In this document: positions 1 to 7,727 of the stretch, piece after piece
Numbering within the stretch: the stretch's first letter is position 1
How the letters are laid out: every line of letters begins with the position of its first letter
Assembly: GCA_900556195.1 (NCBI GenBank)
Contig: USOJ01000031.1
Coordinates: 1 to 8,380 of the forward strand
Origin: an uncultured Eubacteriales bacterium
GTDB taxonomy: Bacteria > Bacillota > Clostridia > Christensenellales > Borkfalkiaceae
DNA length: 8,380 bases
Direction of reading: 5' to 3'
Notes under the pieces: model-generated
Database searches by the model: none
What the model was told of the DNA's origin: nothing
The model's input: the letters and a program-made list of their open reading frames with translations, nothing else
Made by a program: the position numbers and the translations under genes

Positions 1-2309
1 GTACTCATTTCTTTGAAAGGTATTTCTTTCGGCGGGTTTACGGTAAGTCCGTCAAGGTTTGCCTTTACGCCGAATACACAGAAGAAAAGAACCTTTACAA
101 GCACGCACCCGCTGCCCGTAAACCAATCGCTCATAGACTCTCCGTCGAAGCCGTATTCTTCGTTATAAATATAAGAGTTAGGCATAACGAAAGGCGTAGT
201 AGATATAAAATCATGAGTGAGAGGTAGAATTTTGCCTATCTGTTTCCATGCTTCTTCGTCTTCGCCGACGTTGAAAAGCGACCATATCGCAAAAAGCGTT
301 GCGTGAATATAAGTCGCCGCGTTTTCTGCCGTGCCTTTCGGTAAATGCGTAATTCTTCCGACCTCTTTATTATCAGGCGCGAAATACGGTTCGAAAGTCT
401 TTATGCCGTATTTAGAATCAAGTCGTTTATACGCGGCGATTATTTGCTCTTTCATTTCCGGGAATTTTTCAATCATCCCCGACAGAACGAAAAACGCGTC
501 GGAAGTCGCGCTGTCTCTCGATAAACCGTCGTTATCGCAAAAACTACCCACTTTGAACGACAATTTGTCGCCCCAACCGTGTACGATTTTTTTGATTCCG
601 TCTTTTTCGACGATGGCGTATTTTTCCACACCGTTTTCAATATTTCGTTTTACCTTCGCGTAATTCTCGATTTTTTCGGCGTACTTGCCGCACTTTTCGA
701 TAATCTCCGTAATTTCGCCGAGATTTTTATAAAGTTGCATGGTAGCCATAACCGAAACGCCGCTGCCGAATTTTTTATTTTCGTCCTTGGTCTTACCGAG
801 CCCGTCGAGAGCGTCGTTCCAGTCGCCGTAAAGCGCGCGAAGACAACCGGTTTCTTCGTCGATTGCGGAAACGAGAAAATCGGTAATCGCAATAAGGTGA
901 TCCAGAACCGTATCTCTGCGGTTTGAAAAACCTACTTTGTTGCCGCTGAATTTATAGTAACCGCAAACCTCGTCCAATATCGTATAATCGCTGGTAAAAG
1001 ACAAGTACGTGTAAACCGTAGAAATAACCCATACGCCCTGATCGATAAATTCGCGTAAATCCATTTCGGGTAAAACGCTCGGATTGTCGGGGTAAGAATA
1101 TTGCCTCGGGGCGCGCCCGTCGTCGCCGATAAAATTCAGGGCTTCGACTATTTTTTTACGGGTATATTCGGGTATCCAGATAAGCGCGGCTTCGAGTTGT
1201 TGGAATATATCTCTTACGCCTATGAGAGCGCCCGCGTAGTTCTTCGACCTTGCGCAGAATTCGGTCTGCTTCATTACGCTTCTGACGAACGAAGAAAACG
1301 CAAAATCGCTGACGCCGTAAGGATTACCCGCAAGATTGACTTCGGGGATATTTCCGAACGTATCGTTATATTCCCTTTTCGTTTGCGGGTTTGAACCCGA
1401 ATGCGACGCGCACTTTTCTTTGGAATCCGAAATCGCAAGGAGATAAGTTATCGCCGCGCTTTCGCCCGCTTTTAATTCGAGCGGCGTCAAGTCGGCCTCT
1501 ACGCCCGCCTCGGTAAATAAAGTTTTACTTTTCGGATTATCTATTACGCCCGTTTTAAGCGATTTGGATGATGGCAGCGAAGCGTGTTGTCTGCCTTTGA
1601 AGTTCGTAGCGGAAGTGGTCGAATAAGTCTTTTTATCACATATTCGTTTTACGTAGGCGTAATAGTTAAGACAAGTGGTACGGTCTAAATATTCCGTGAC
1701 GTGAATAGAAAATCCGTCGTCGGTCGTTTCGACCAGTCTATACCATTTATCCTCGAACCCCTCGTTCGGTTTACGTTTGAGAAGCAAATCGAAATATGCC
1801 GATATATACGTTTTTTCGGTCTTTGCGGATTTATTTTTAACCCATACGTCGAAACGAACGTTTTTATTTTCGTCGACGAAACTTTTCAGTCCGCCGATAA
1901 GGTTTTCGCTTTCGGCGATATAATACGCACCGCCGTCTGTGTAAACGCAATACCTTTCAACGTTCTTTTCACGGTCGTTTATCCCGACCCCGCTTACGGA
2001 AATCGGAATATATTCGCCGTCGGCCGACTTGCCGAAATAAAAGGCTATTTTAGGTTGCGCTCCGCGGTCGAAATCTTCGGTTACGGTAAACGTGCTTTCT
2101 TCGATTTTGATATTACCCGAAGAATACGCCCAGAGTATCAATCCGTCGCACGAATACGGTCTTCTCGCGTCGCCGAAATCGCGCGGAAAGCACACGACGT
2201 CGTCTTTATTCAAAAAATAACTGCAGGAAGGAAGTTTACCTTCTTTTCTCGACTCATCACTCGCCTTCAACGCCTTGACAGCGTCTATTATCTTTTCGAA
2301 ATCGTTCAT
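1..2309 (-). CDS. GH94-family disaccharide phosphorylase (cellobiose phosphorylase-like), C-terminus cut by window edge
   Basis: The reading frame opens at ATG 2309 and stays open to base 1, giving 769 complete codons with no stop. Known GH94 enzymes are near 800 residues or longer, so only the tail is missing. GH94 enzymes cleave beta-linked disaccharides with inorganic phosphate, giving alpha-sugar 1-phosphate plus a free sugar, in the cytoplasm. Seen here: an N-terminal beta-sandwich-like half; G-V-R-D at residues 364-367, matching the family's substrate-binding Arg/Asp segment; G-D-W-N-D at 495-499, carrying the general-acid Asp (probably D499); H669 in an N-A-A-T-Y-I-H segment; an S-T-T-P-F-V-M-P-N segment; and W-F-T-G-S with T731-G732. 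The His and Thr-Gly correspond to the phosphate-binding residues of cellobiose phosphorylases, so phosphorolysis rather than hydrolysis is expected. There is no signal peptide. It is the last operon gene visible, 18 nt after the GH1 stop. Cellobiose, laminaribiose, sophorose-type or cellobionic acid specificity cannot be separated by eye. Confidence 0.9.
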   Translation of the reverse strand, partial: MNDFEKIIDAVKALKASDESRKEGKLPSCSYFLNKDDVVCFPRDFGDARRPYSCDGLILWAYSSGNIKIEESTFTVTEDFDRGAQPKIAFYFGKSADGEYIPISVSGVGINDREKNVERYCVYTDGGAYYIAESENLIGGLKSFVDENKNVRFDVWVKNKSAKTEKTYISAYFDLLLKRKPNEGFEDKWYRLVETTDDGFSIHVTEYLDRTTCLNYYAYVKRICDKKTYSTTSATNFKGRQHASLPSSKSLKTGVIDNPKSKTLFTEAGVEADLTPLELKAGESAAITYLLAISDSKEKCASHSGSNPQTKREYNDTFGNIPEVNLAGNPYGVSDFAFSSFVRSVMKQTEFCARSKNYAGALIGVRDIFQQLEAALIWIPEYTRKKIVEALNFIGDDGRAPRQYSYPDNPSVLPEMDLREFIDQGVWVISTVYTYLSFTSDYTILDEVCGYYKFSGNKVGFSNRRDTVLDHLIAITDFLVSAIDEETGCLRALYGDWNDALDGLGKTKDENKKFGSGVSVMATMQLYKNLGEITEIIEKCGKYAEKIENYAKVKRNIENGVEKYAIVEKDGIKKIVHGWGDKLSFKVGSFCDNDGLSRDSATSDAFFVLSGMIEKFPEMKEQIIAAYKRLDSKYGIKTFEPYFAPDNKEVGRITHLPKGTAENAATYIHATLFAIWSLFNVGEDEEAWKQIGKILPLTHDFISTTPFVMPNSYIYNEEYGFDGESMSDWFTGSGCVLVKVLFFCVFGVKANLDGLTVNPPKEIPFKEMS

Positions 2310-2336
2310 TTAATTATACCTCTTTAATTATACCTC
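2309..2336 (-). repeat. Perfect tandem 14-bp duplication spanning the GH1 stop and GH94 ribosome-binding site
   Basis: On the minus strand GAGGTATAATTAAA occurs twice with no gap (2336-2323 and 2322-2309). In the first copy GAG-GTA-TAA are the last two GH1 codons and its stop. In the second copy GAGG (as AAAGAGGT, 2325-2318) is the ribosome-binding site of GH94, and its last A is the first base of the GH94 ATG. The duplication therefore supplies the whole 18-nt spacer. Confidence 0.9.
2318..2325 (-). promoter_or_regulatory. Ribosome-binding site of the GH94 gene
   Basis: AAAGAGGT with 8 nt to ATG 2309, a good site that supports this start. It is contributed by the second copy of the 14-bp tandem duplication. 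Confidence 0.7.
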
Positions 2337-3671
2337 GACATCCGTTTCTCCGTTAGTTTCGATTACTTTTTTATACCAATATGCGCTCTTTTTAAGCGTT
2401 CTTTCCTGAGTTTTATAATCGACGTAAATAAGTCCGAAACGTCTGGTGTAACCGAGCGACCATTCGAAATTATCTAAAAGCGTCCAATAGAAATACCCGA
2501 TAACCGAATACTTTTCGGCTATTTTCTTTATCGCATCGATATGCCTTTTCATATAATCGATACGCATATAGTCGGGTACGCTGCCGTCGAGAGTTTTCCA
2601 CTCGGATATCGCCACGCCGTTTTCGGCGACGATAAGCGGCAAACGATACCTTTCGTAATAATATTTCGCTACGTATTCAATCGCTTCGGGCGTAACCTGC
2701 CAGTCCATGGCGGTAAGATCGTCCGTCGGTGAAATCGGCATTCTTTTTATGCCTTTTTCGGTATTTTTAACGAAAAATCCGCGATAAAAATTAAAGCCGA
2801 AAAAGTCAAGATCGCTTTTGATTATCTTCAAATCTTCGTCGGACGGATGATAATCGTTCTCGTCGAACCATTTTTTATAATTATCAGGGAATTTACCTTT
2901 AATAACGGCGTCTGTAAAGTAACAACCGTCGTAAAATTCGCCGTTCGGCGTAAATTGATACTCTTCGACGACTTTTTCGTCGCGCTTATCCGTCGGAACG
3001 GCAGGAGCGAAACACGGAGAAAATCCGAGATTCAATTTATGTCCGGCGGTTTTACGCATAGCCTTTTCCGCTTTACCTATACACAAAAGCACGTTATGCG
3101 CCGCTTTGAAAACTTCTTTACGCGGAAGGCGCAAAAAAGGAGCGTGATTGCCGGAAACGTACCCTTCTTCTATAACGCATTGCGGCTCGTTGAAAATAAA
3201 ATAATTTTTAACGCTATCACCGAAAACGTCTACGACCGTAGCGGCGTAGGAGGCAAAAACGTCGCTTATACCGTCCCATAAAAAGCCGCCTTTTTCATGA
3301 TATTCTATCGGCAAATCCCAGTGGTATATCGTAACCCACGGTTCGATACGCGCGTTTTTAAGTTCCTTTACCAAATCGAGATAAAATTTCTTGCCGTCTT
3401 CGTTGATTTTTCCCGTTTTTACGTTGATAAGTCTTGACCAACTAACCGAAAAACGGTAGTTTTTAAGACCCATTTTTTGCATTAACGCTACGTCTTCTTT
3501 ATAGCGATGATAGTGATCGGTCGCCACGTTGCCGTTCATATTGCCGACGACGTGTCCGTCGGAATAAGGACTATCCCAGATGCTCGGTCCTCTTCCGCCC
3601 TCGTTATACGCGCCTTCTATCTGAAACGCCGCGGTTGCCGCGCCCCATACGAAATCCTTACTTAAACTCAT
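2328..3671 (-). CDS. GH1-family beta-glucosidase (non-phosphorylated substrates), cytoplasmic
   Basis: A complete 447-residue protein, the usual single-domain GH1 length. It hydrolyses terminal beta-D-glucosyl (or beta-galactosyl/fucosyl) residues with retention. Seen in the sequence: the N-terminal GH1 signature F-V-W-G-A-A-T-A-A-F-Q-I-E-G at residues 7-20, with substrate-binding Q17; Y-H-W-D-L-P with H117; the acid/base in N161-E162-P163; the nucleophile in V-A-E350-N-G; and the C-terminal W-T-L-L-D-N-F-E-W at 396-404. Glu403 in N-F-E-W is the residue that contacts free glucose hydroxyls in beta-glucosidases. 6-phospho-beta-glucosidases carry Ser there, so an unphosphorylated substrate is expected, pointing away from PTS import. 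There is no signal peptide. The start lies 1 nt after the GH29 stop (TAA-A-ATG) with an AAGGTGA ribosome-binding site inside the GH29 tail, so the two genes are probably translationally coupled. Exact aglycone preference is unknown. Confidence 0.96.
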   Translation of the reverse strand: MSLSKDFVWGAATAAFQIEGAYNEGGRGPSIWDSPYSDGHVVGNMNGNVATDHYHRYKEDVALMQKMGLKNYRFSVSWSRLINVKTGKINEDGKKFYLDLVKELKNARIEPWVTIYHWDLPIEYHEKGGFLWDGISDVFASYAATVVDVFGDSVKNYFIFNEPQCVIEEGYVSGNHAPFLRLPRKEVFKAAHNVLLCIGKAEKAMRKTAGHKLNLGFSPCFAPAVPTDKRDEKVVEEYQFTPNGEFYDGCYFTDAVIKGKFPDNYKKWFDENDYHPSDEDLKIIKSDLDFFGFNFYRGFFVKNTEKGIKRMPISPTDDLTAMDWQVTPEAIEYVAKYYYERYRLPLIVAENGVAISEWKTLDGSVPDYMRIDYMKRHIDAIKKIAEKYSVIGYFYWTLLDNFEWSLGYTRRFGLIYVDYKTQERTLKKSAYWYKKVIETNGETDVEV

Positions 3672-3672
3672 T

Positions 3673-4959
3673 TTAATTCACCTTGTACGTCTTGATGGAT
3701 TTTATTTTCGCTTCGCCGTCCGACTCCGTTATCTCGACGGTGATTTTCGAGGCGTATATCGCGGGAATATGACAAATCGTTTTTCTGCCGATTGTTGCCC
3801 CGCGGTAAACGAGTAATTTTCTGTCTTTATATACCGACGGATAAAAATATACGTCAAACGCTTTAACGTTTTGTCCGTCCGTCAAATCTTCTTCGATAAC
3901 TATTCTGTTTATAACTTGCGGATTTTTACCTCGCGTTCCCCACGGCATGTCGTATTCGGCGGCTTTAATCGAATACTCTTTCTCGCCGTCTTTATACGCG
4001 TTGCCGAAACCGCCCGTCGGAGTTTCGTATTTTCTGATTTTTTCGCCGAGTTCCAGAAGTCTGTTTTTATCCGCTTCGGGCAGCCTTCCGCGATCGTCGG
4101 GCGAGATATTCAGAAGAAAATTAGACCCGTTGCCGACGGAGGCTTCGTACATTCCGAAAAGTTCATCCAAAGATTTAAGCGTGTCTTCATTGTTATCGAA
4201 AAACCAACTGTTGCGCATTTTGGCGTCACACTCGGCGGGTATGCACGTGTCTTCGGGAAAAGTGTCCGCTTTCGTAGCGAGTTCCGAAAAATATATGCTT
4301 CTCACGACGAGCGGATTATTCATCGAAGCGTAACCGTCTTCGTTGCCTATCCACCTTACAGTGGGATACCAGTCCGCATTGCAAAAAGTCAGAATATCGG
4401 GTTGAAGTCTGAATATTTCGTTGACTATTCTTTTTTTGTCGTACTCGTGGTCTTCCGAGCCGCAACCGTCAAACCAAAGGTAATCTATTTTGCCGTAACC
4501 GGTGAGTAATTCGGAAATCTGATTTATGAAATAATCGTCATATTCTTTACCGTTTTCGAATTTTACGGCAGTCGTGCCCCACTGCGCGGGAGAATAGTAT
4601 AAACCTACTTTAAGCCCCGCTCTTCTCGCGGCGTCGACGTATTCTCTTACGACGTCGCCCTTACCGCCCTTCCACGGAGTATTTTTAACTCCGTATTCGG
4701 TATACCCGGACTGCCAGAGCGCAAAACCGTCGTGATGTTTACAAGTCAATAATACGTACGTCGCGCCAGCATTTTTAGCGGTCTGACACCATTCGTCTGC
4801 GTTAAGATCGGTCGGATTAAACCCCGAAAGCGGCATATCAAGCCCGTCCCAGTCTTTATGCCCGGGATAGAAACTACGGATTCCGAAATGAAAAAACACA
4901 CCGAATTCCCATTCGAGATATTCGAGTTGTTTTTTAGATAAAGTCAAAACTTTACTCAT
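3673..4959 (-). CDS. GH29-family alpha-L-fucosidase, subfamily-B-like, cytoplasmic
   Basis: A complete 428-residue protein. GH29 enzymes release alpha-L-fucose from glycans with retention of configuration. Visible family features: E-F-G-V-F-F-H-F-G at residues 18-26 (H24); L-T-C-K-H-H-D-G-F-A-L-W with the fucose-binding His pair H75-H76; G-L-Y-Y-S-P at 119-124; I-D-Y-L-W-F-D-G with the probable nucleophile D164; and G-N-G-S-N-F-L-L-N-I-S-P-D at 277-289. The C-terminal beta-domain has N-R-I-V-I-E-E-D-L near 351-359, G-Q-N at 362-364 and G-A-T-I-G at 387-391, the pattern of subfamily B (typically alpha-1,3/4-linked fucose). The acid/base is less certain; E243 in C-I-P-A-E-C-D is the best candidate and E207 an alternative. 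There is no signal peptide, so it would act on imported oligosaccharides. The ATG overlaps the GH2 stop as ATGA, and a GGAG site lies 11 nt upstream. Linkage specificity is inference only. Confidence 0.92.
   Translation of the reverse strand: MSKVLTLSKKQLEYLEWEFGVFFHFGIRSFYPGHKDWDGLDMPLSGFNPTDLNADEWCQTAKNAGATYVLLTCKHHDGFALWQSGYTEYGVKNTPWKGGKGDVVREYVDAARRAGLKVGLYYSPAQWGTTAVKFENGKEYDDYFINQISELLTGYGKIDYLWFDGCGSEDHEYDKKRIVNEIFRLQPDILTFCNADWYPTVRWIGNEDGYASMNNPLVVRSIYFSELATKADTFPEDTCIPAECDAKMRNSWFFDNNEDTLKSLDELFGMYEASVGNGSNFLLNISPDDRGRLPEADKNRLLELGEKIRKYETPTGGFGNAYKDGEKEYSIKAAEYDMPWGTRGKNPQVINRIVIEEDLTDGQNVKAFDVYFYPSVYKDRKLLVYRGATIGRKTICHIPAIYASKITVEITESDGEAKIKSIKTYKVN
3678..3684 (-). promoter_or_regulatory. 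Ribosome-binding site of the GH1 gene
   Basis: AAGGTGA lies within the final codons of the GH29 gene, 6 nt before ATG 3671. It supports the GH1 start and coupled translation, with only one base between the GH29 stop and the GH1 start. Confidence 0.65.
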
Positions 4960-7727
4960 TTTTCGATAATCTCCAGATATTTTTTAAGGTTGGTATGAAT
5001 CGCTTTAAGTAAAAGTTTTATAGCCGGGTTTTCCCGACGAAGATATATCGTAGTAACCACGATAATCTTTTTGCCGACGCGCTTATACGAAATTATATCT
5101 TCGCGATCGTCGTTCCACGGCGTATATTTGTATTTAGTCAGAATCGGCTTGAAGTCTTCGGTGGTCTTCATCGAATTTTCGTTTACGTAATCGATCTGAT
5201 CTTTTTCTTTGTTGTAAAGGAAACTGACGTCGTCCTTTTTGAGTATGCCCGCAAACAATTCGTTCTGCGGAATTTCGATAAAGAATACCCCGCCCGACCA
5301 TGAATTGTCGTATACGTTGATTCTTCCGCCCGCAACGAAGTGATCTTTACGCTCGTTAAGTTCTATTACTTCTATGTCGGGGTCTTCCTCGTAATCGGTG
5401 TTTCCGAAAATTTCCACTGCGAGTTCGTTCGCGCTTTCGTTCTTGCCGTCGGTGAAATATCCTTTAAGCGTAAATTTTTCTCTGTCTTCGACGCCGTCGA
5501 TTTTGAATTCGACCGTATGAACGTAACCCGTTCCGCAAGCCTTCTGACCGATTTTTTCGGTCTTGGCAAGTACGGTTTCTCCGCGGGAATTTACCAAAAC
5601 GTAAGTTACCGTTCCGTTTACGTCGGAATTGAGGTCGTTTGAAAGAAAACTTTCGATTTTAACCGTTTCGCCGTCGTAGAAAGTCGTTCTGTCCGTTCTG
5701 AACGAAAGCAATACGGGCGTTAAAGCATTGCGGTATGCAAAATACGCTTTTTTTGGCGTTCTTTCACAGTCCATAATCGTTTTCATCCATCCGGCAGGCC
5801 ATGCGTCGATAAACAGATGAACGGCGAACGATACGCACAGCGGATCGCGACGGAAAAATTCGGCTTGCATTTTATCCGCAAACGCCTGGTAATTCTGACT
5901 TGCTTCTACCCATTCTTCGATCGAATTTTGTTTCGGGTAAAAAACTCTGCCGTTCGTACCGGTTTGTGATTTCAGTATATTGCACGGGTCGAACGGTTCT
6001 CTTATCCACTCTTTCGGATAACGACGTTTCATAAGATCGACGGGGTCTAAACCTTCCGTTCCGAATTCGCCGCAACCGTAACACCAGTCTTTTTTGATTT
6101 TAAGCCAATAGCCCTTTATATATCTGCCAAGTAAAACCGCATGATTGTTATACCAGAAGTTATAACAATGGTTATCGGGCATATCATCGCAAGGCGGATC
6201 GTAATCGCCGTCGACGGACTTTACGACTCGTTCGGGATTGTTAAGTTTTATGACTAATTTACACGCTGCAAAAAAATCTTCCATCTCGTCGCGGGTCATA
6301 TGTCTGTGAGGCTCGTCCCTTCCGTTGGCGAAAGGCTCGTTTATAAAAGTATCGACTATGCAGCACGGATGCGACCGCACGAGTTTTTCCATCTCTTCGG
6401 CTTGTCTTACGCCTTCGGCGAATTTCGTTTTACGCATTACGCCGAACAGCGGCAAATCGGTCTGAATCATAATACCCAATCTATCGCAATAATCGTAAAT
6501 CTCTTCCTGAACGGGGCGTTGAGTCAAGCGCAAAAAGTTCATATTGCAAAGTTTAGCCAGCAATATATCGTCGATAAGTTGATTAAAATTGCCGTTCATT
6601 ACGTCTTGCTGTTCGAACCCCATAGTGTTCGCTCCGCGAAGTTTTATCTCCTTACCGTTGAGATAAAACCTGCCTTTCGGTACGTTGACTACGTCCTGCG
6701 TAAAAGTTCTTACGCCGAATTGACGGGTTTTAACCTGAACTATATCGCCGTATCTGACTTCTACGACGATTTTATAAAGCCACGGCGTATCGTTATTCCA
6801 GATTTTAGCGTCTTTGATCTTAAACGGAACTTTGAAAATATTATTCTTGTTTTTAACTTTGGTTTTCGCGCCGAGATCGACCTGCATGTTTTCGAATACG
6901 ATTTTTTCGAAATTCTGCCCGTAAACGCTTACGGACATATCTATATCCTTACCGTCGTAAGTAAAATCGTACACGTCGACCCACGCTTCAAGCGAAAAAT
7001 CGGGTAAGACGCGAACAAATATATCGTTGATGAAAAAATCGTCGCATTCGTCAAGGTATACTTTTCCGATTATGCCGAATCCGGGAGGGCAATGGTGCCA
7101 CCCTTGTTCGGGATCGTCCCATCCGGGGCCCGTGGCTGCGTATAATTTATCCCCCTGAACGGCCTCGCCGCCCCATTGATGTTCGTTTCCGAGATAAACA
7201 AAATCGTTTTTAACGACGATTTTAAGTTCGTTTTCGCCGCTTTTGACGTCGTTTGTTATATCGAAGAAAAACGAGCCGAAAAAGCCCTCGTGAGTTCCGA
7301 CGCAGCAGCCGTTTATATACACGAAAGCGATATAGTCTACCGATTGAAAATATATGCGGTAGTGCTTGTTTTCTTTTTTATCGAGATCGAACTTATGAAC
7401 GTACGTTTTAACGGCGTTGCCCGTAGGTCCGCCGTAATCGGGAATAACGACGGTTTTACCGCCTGCTTCGAATTCTTTTATTTCACGACGAGTTACGCCT
7501 TTGTCTTTTATGCGGCAATAATCCGCGAGAAACGGTTTAACTCTCTTTCTCTCTTCGTCTAAAAGATCGTACAATTCTTTTTTCGTCGAAATATTTTCGG
7601 GAAAATCGAATTTTTCGTTCGAATTTTCGAGTTTTACGAGTTTTTCTTCGAACGGTTCGGGTTCTCTGCAAAATATACCTTCGCGTTCTATGATCTTCGT
7701 ATTCGCTATCGCGTTGAATTTATCCAT
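4956..7727 (-). CDS. GH2-family beta-glycosidase (beta-galactosidase/beta-mannosidase-like) with insertion and extra C-terminal module
   Basis: A retaining beta-glycosidase of 923 residues from ATG 7727, first gene of the operon. Inferred order: a charged helical N-terminus (1-90), jelly-roll sugar-binding domain (about 100-225), Ig-like domain (about 228-341), TIM barrel (about 346-666), second Ig-like domain (about 671-774) and an unassigned beta-rich module (about 796-923). The barrel holds H453-P followed by the acid/base in I-N463-E464-P, and the nucleophile in C-G-E554-F-G-T-E-G. Both catalytic Glu are present, so it should be active. An insertion near 177-222 is rich in Trp, His and Asp. 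No signal peptide is seen. The frame extends to an earlier ATG at 7829 (957 residues), but that start has no Shine-Dalgarno site and lies about 22 nt from the predicted transcription start. ATG 7727 has GGTGA 5 nt upstream, the same element as the GH1 gene. Galactose, mannose, glucuronic acid or other specificity cannot be decided. The stop TGA overlaps the next start. Confidence 0.92.
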   Translation of the reverse strand: MDKFNAIANTKIIEREGIFCREPEPFEEKLVKLENSNEKFDFPENISTKKELYDLLDEERKRVKPFLADYCRIKDKGVTRREIKEFEAGGKTVVIPDYGGPTGNAVKTYVHKFDLDKKENKHYRIYFQSVDYIAFVYINGCCVGTHEGFFGSFFFDITNDVKSGENELKIVVKNDFVYLGNEHQWGGEAVQGDKLYAATGPGWDDPEQGWHHCPPGFGIIGKVYLDECDDFFINDIFVRVLPDFSLEAWVDVYDFTYDGKDIDMSVSVYGQNFEKIVFENMQVDLGAKTKVKNKNNIFKVPFKIKDAKIWNNDTPWLYKIVVEVRYGDIVQVKTRQFGVRTFTQDVVNVPKGRFYLNGKEIKLRGANTMGFEQQDVMNGNFNQLIDDILLAKLCNMNFLRLTQRPVQEEIYDYCDRLGIMIQTDLPLFGVMRKTKFAEGVRQAEEMEKLVRSHPCCIVDTFINEPFANGRDEPHRHMTRDEMEDFFAACKLVIKLNNPERVVKSVDGDYDPPCDDMPDNHCYNFWYNNHAVLLGRYIKGYWLKIKKDWCYGCGEFGTEGLDPVDLMKRRYPKEWIREPFDPCNILKSQTGTNGRVFYPKQNSIEEWVEASQNYQAFADKMQAEFFRRDPLCVSFAVHLFIDAWPAGWMKTIMDCERTPKKAYFAYRNALTPVLLSFRTDRTTFYDGETVKIESFLSNDLNSDVNGTVTYVLVNSRGETVLAKTEKIGQKACGTGYVHTVEFKIDGVEDREKFTLKGYFTDGKNESANELAVEIFGNTDYEEDPDIEVIELNERKDHFVAGGRINVYDNSWSGGVFFIEIPQNELFAGILKKDDVSFLYNKEKDQIDYVNENSMKTTEDFKPILTKYKYTPWNDDREDIISYKRVGKKIIVVTTIYLRRENPAIKLLLKAIHTNLKKYLEIIEK
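4971..4974 (-). promoter_or_regulatory. Ribosome-binding site of the GH29 gene
   Basis: GGAG lies inside the last GH2 codons, 11 nt before ATG 4959, slightly long spacing. The GH2 stop and GH29 start overlap as ATGA, so reinitiation by ribosomes finishing GH2 probably contributes. Confidence 0.5.

Noticed and set aside
1701..2327. 208-residue open frame on the plus strand
   Set aside because: It lies wholly antisense to the N-terminal half of the GH94 gene and just beyond its start, has no ribosome-binding site and shows no recognisable domain; it is a codon-bias shadow.
2323..2355. TATAAT within the 14-bp tandem repeat as an internal promoter for GH94
   Set aside because: The -10 consensus is perfect, but at 17-bp spacing the upstream hexamer is TAACGG, far from TTGACA, and the sequence is explained by the GH1 stop and GH94 leader.
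3871..4509. Plus-strand open frames of 212 and 128 residues
   Set aside because: Both are antisense to the GH29 gene, which has clear family motifs in its own frame.
6300..7007. 235-residue open frame on the plus strand
   Set aside because: Antisense to the GH2 barrel and Ig-like domains, whose catalytic motifs prove the minus-strand frame; the plus-strand product is low-complexity aromatic/basic and has no start signal.
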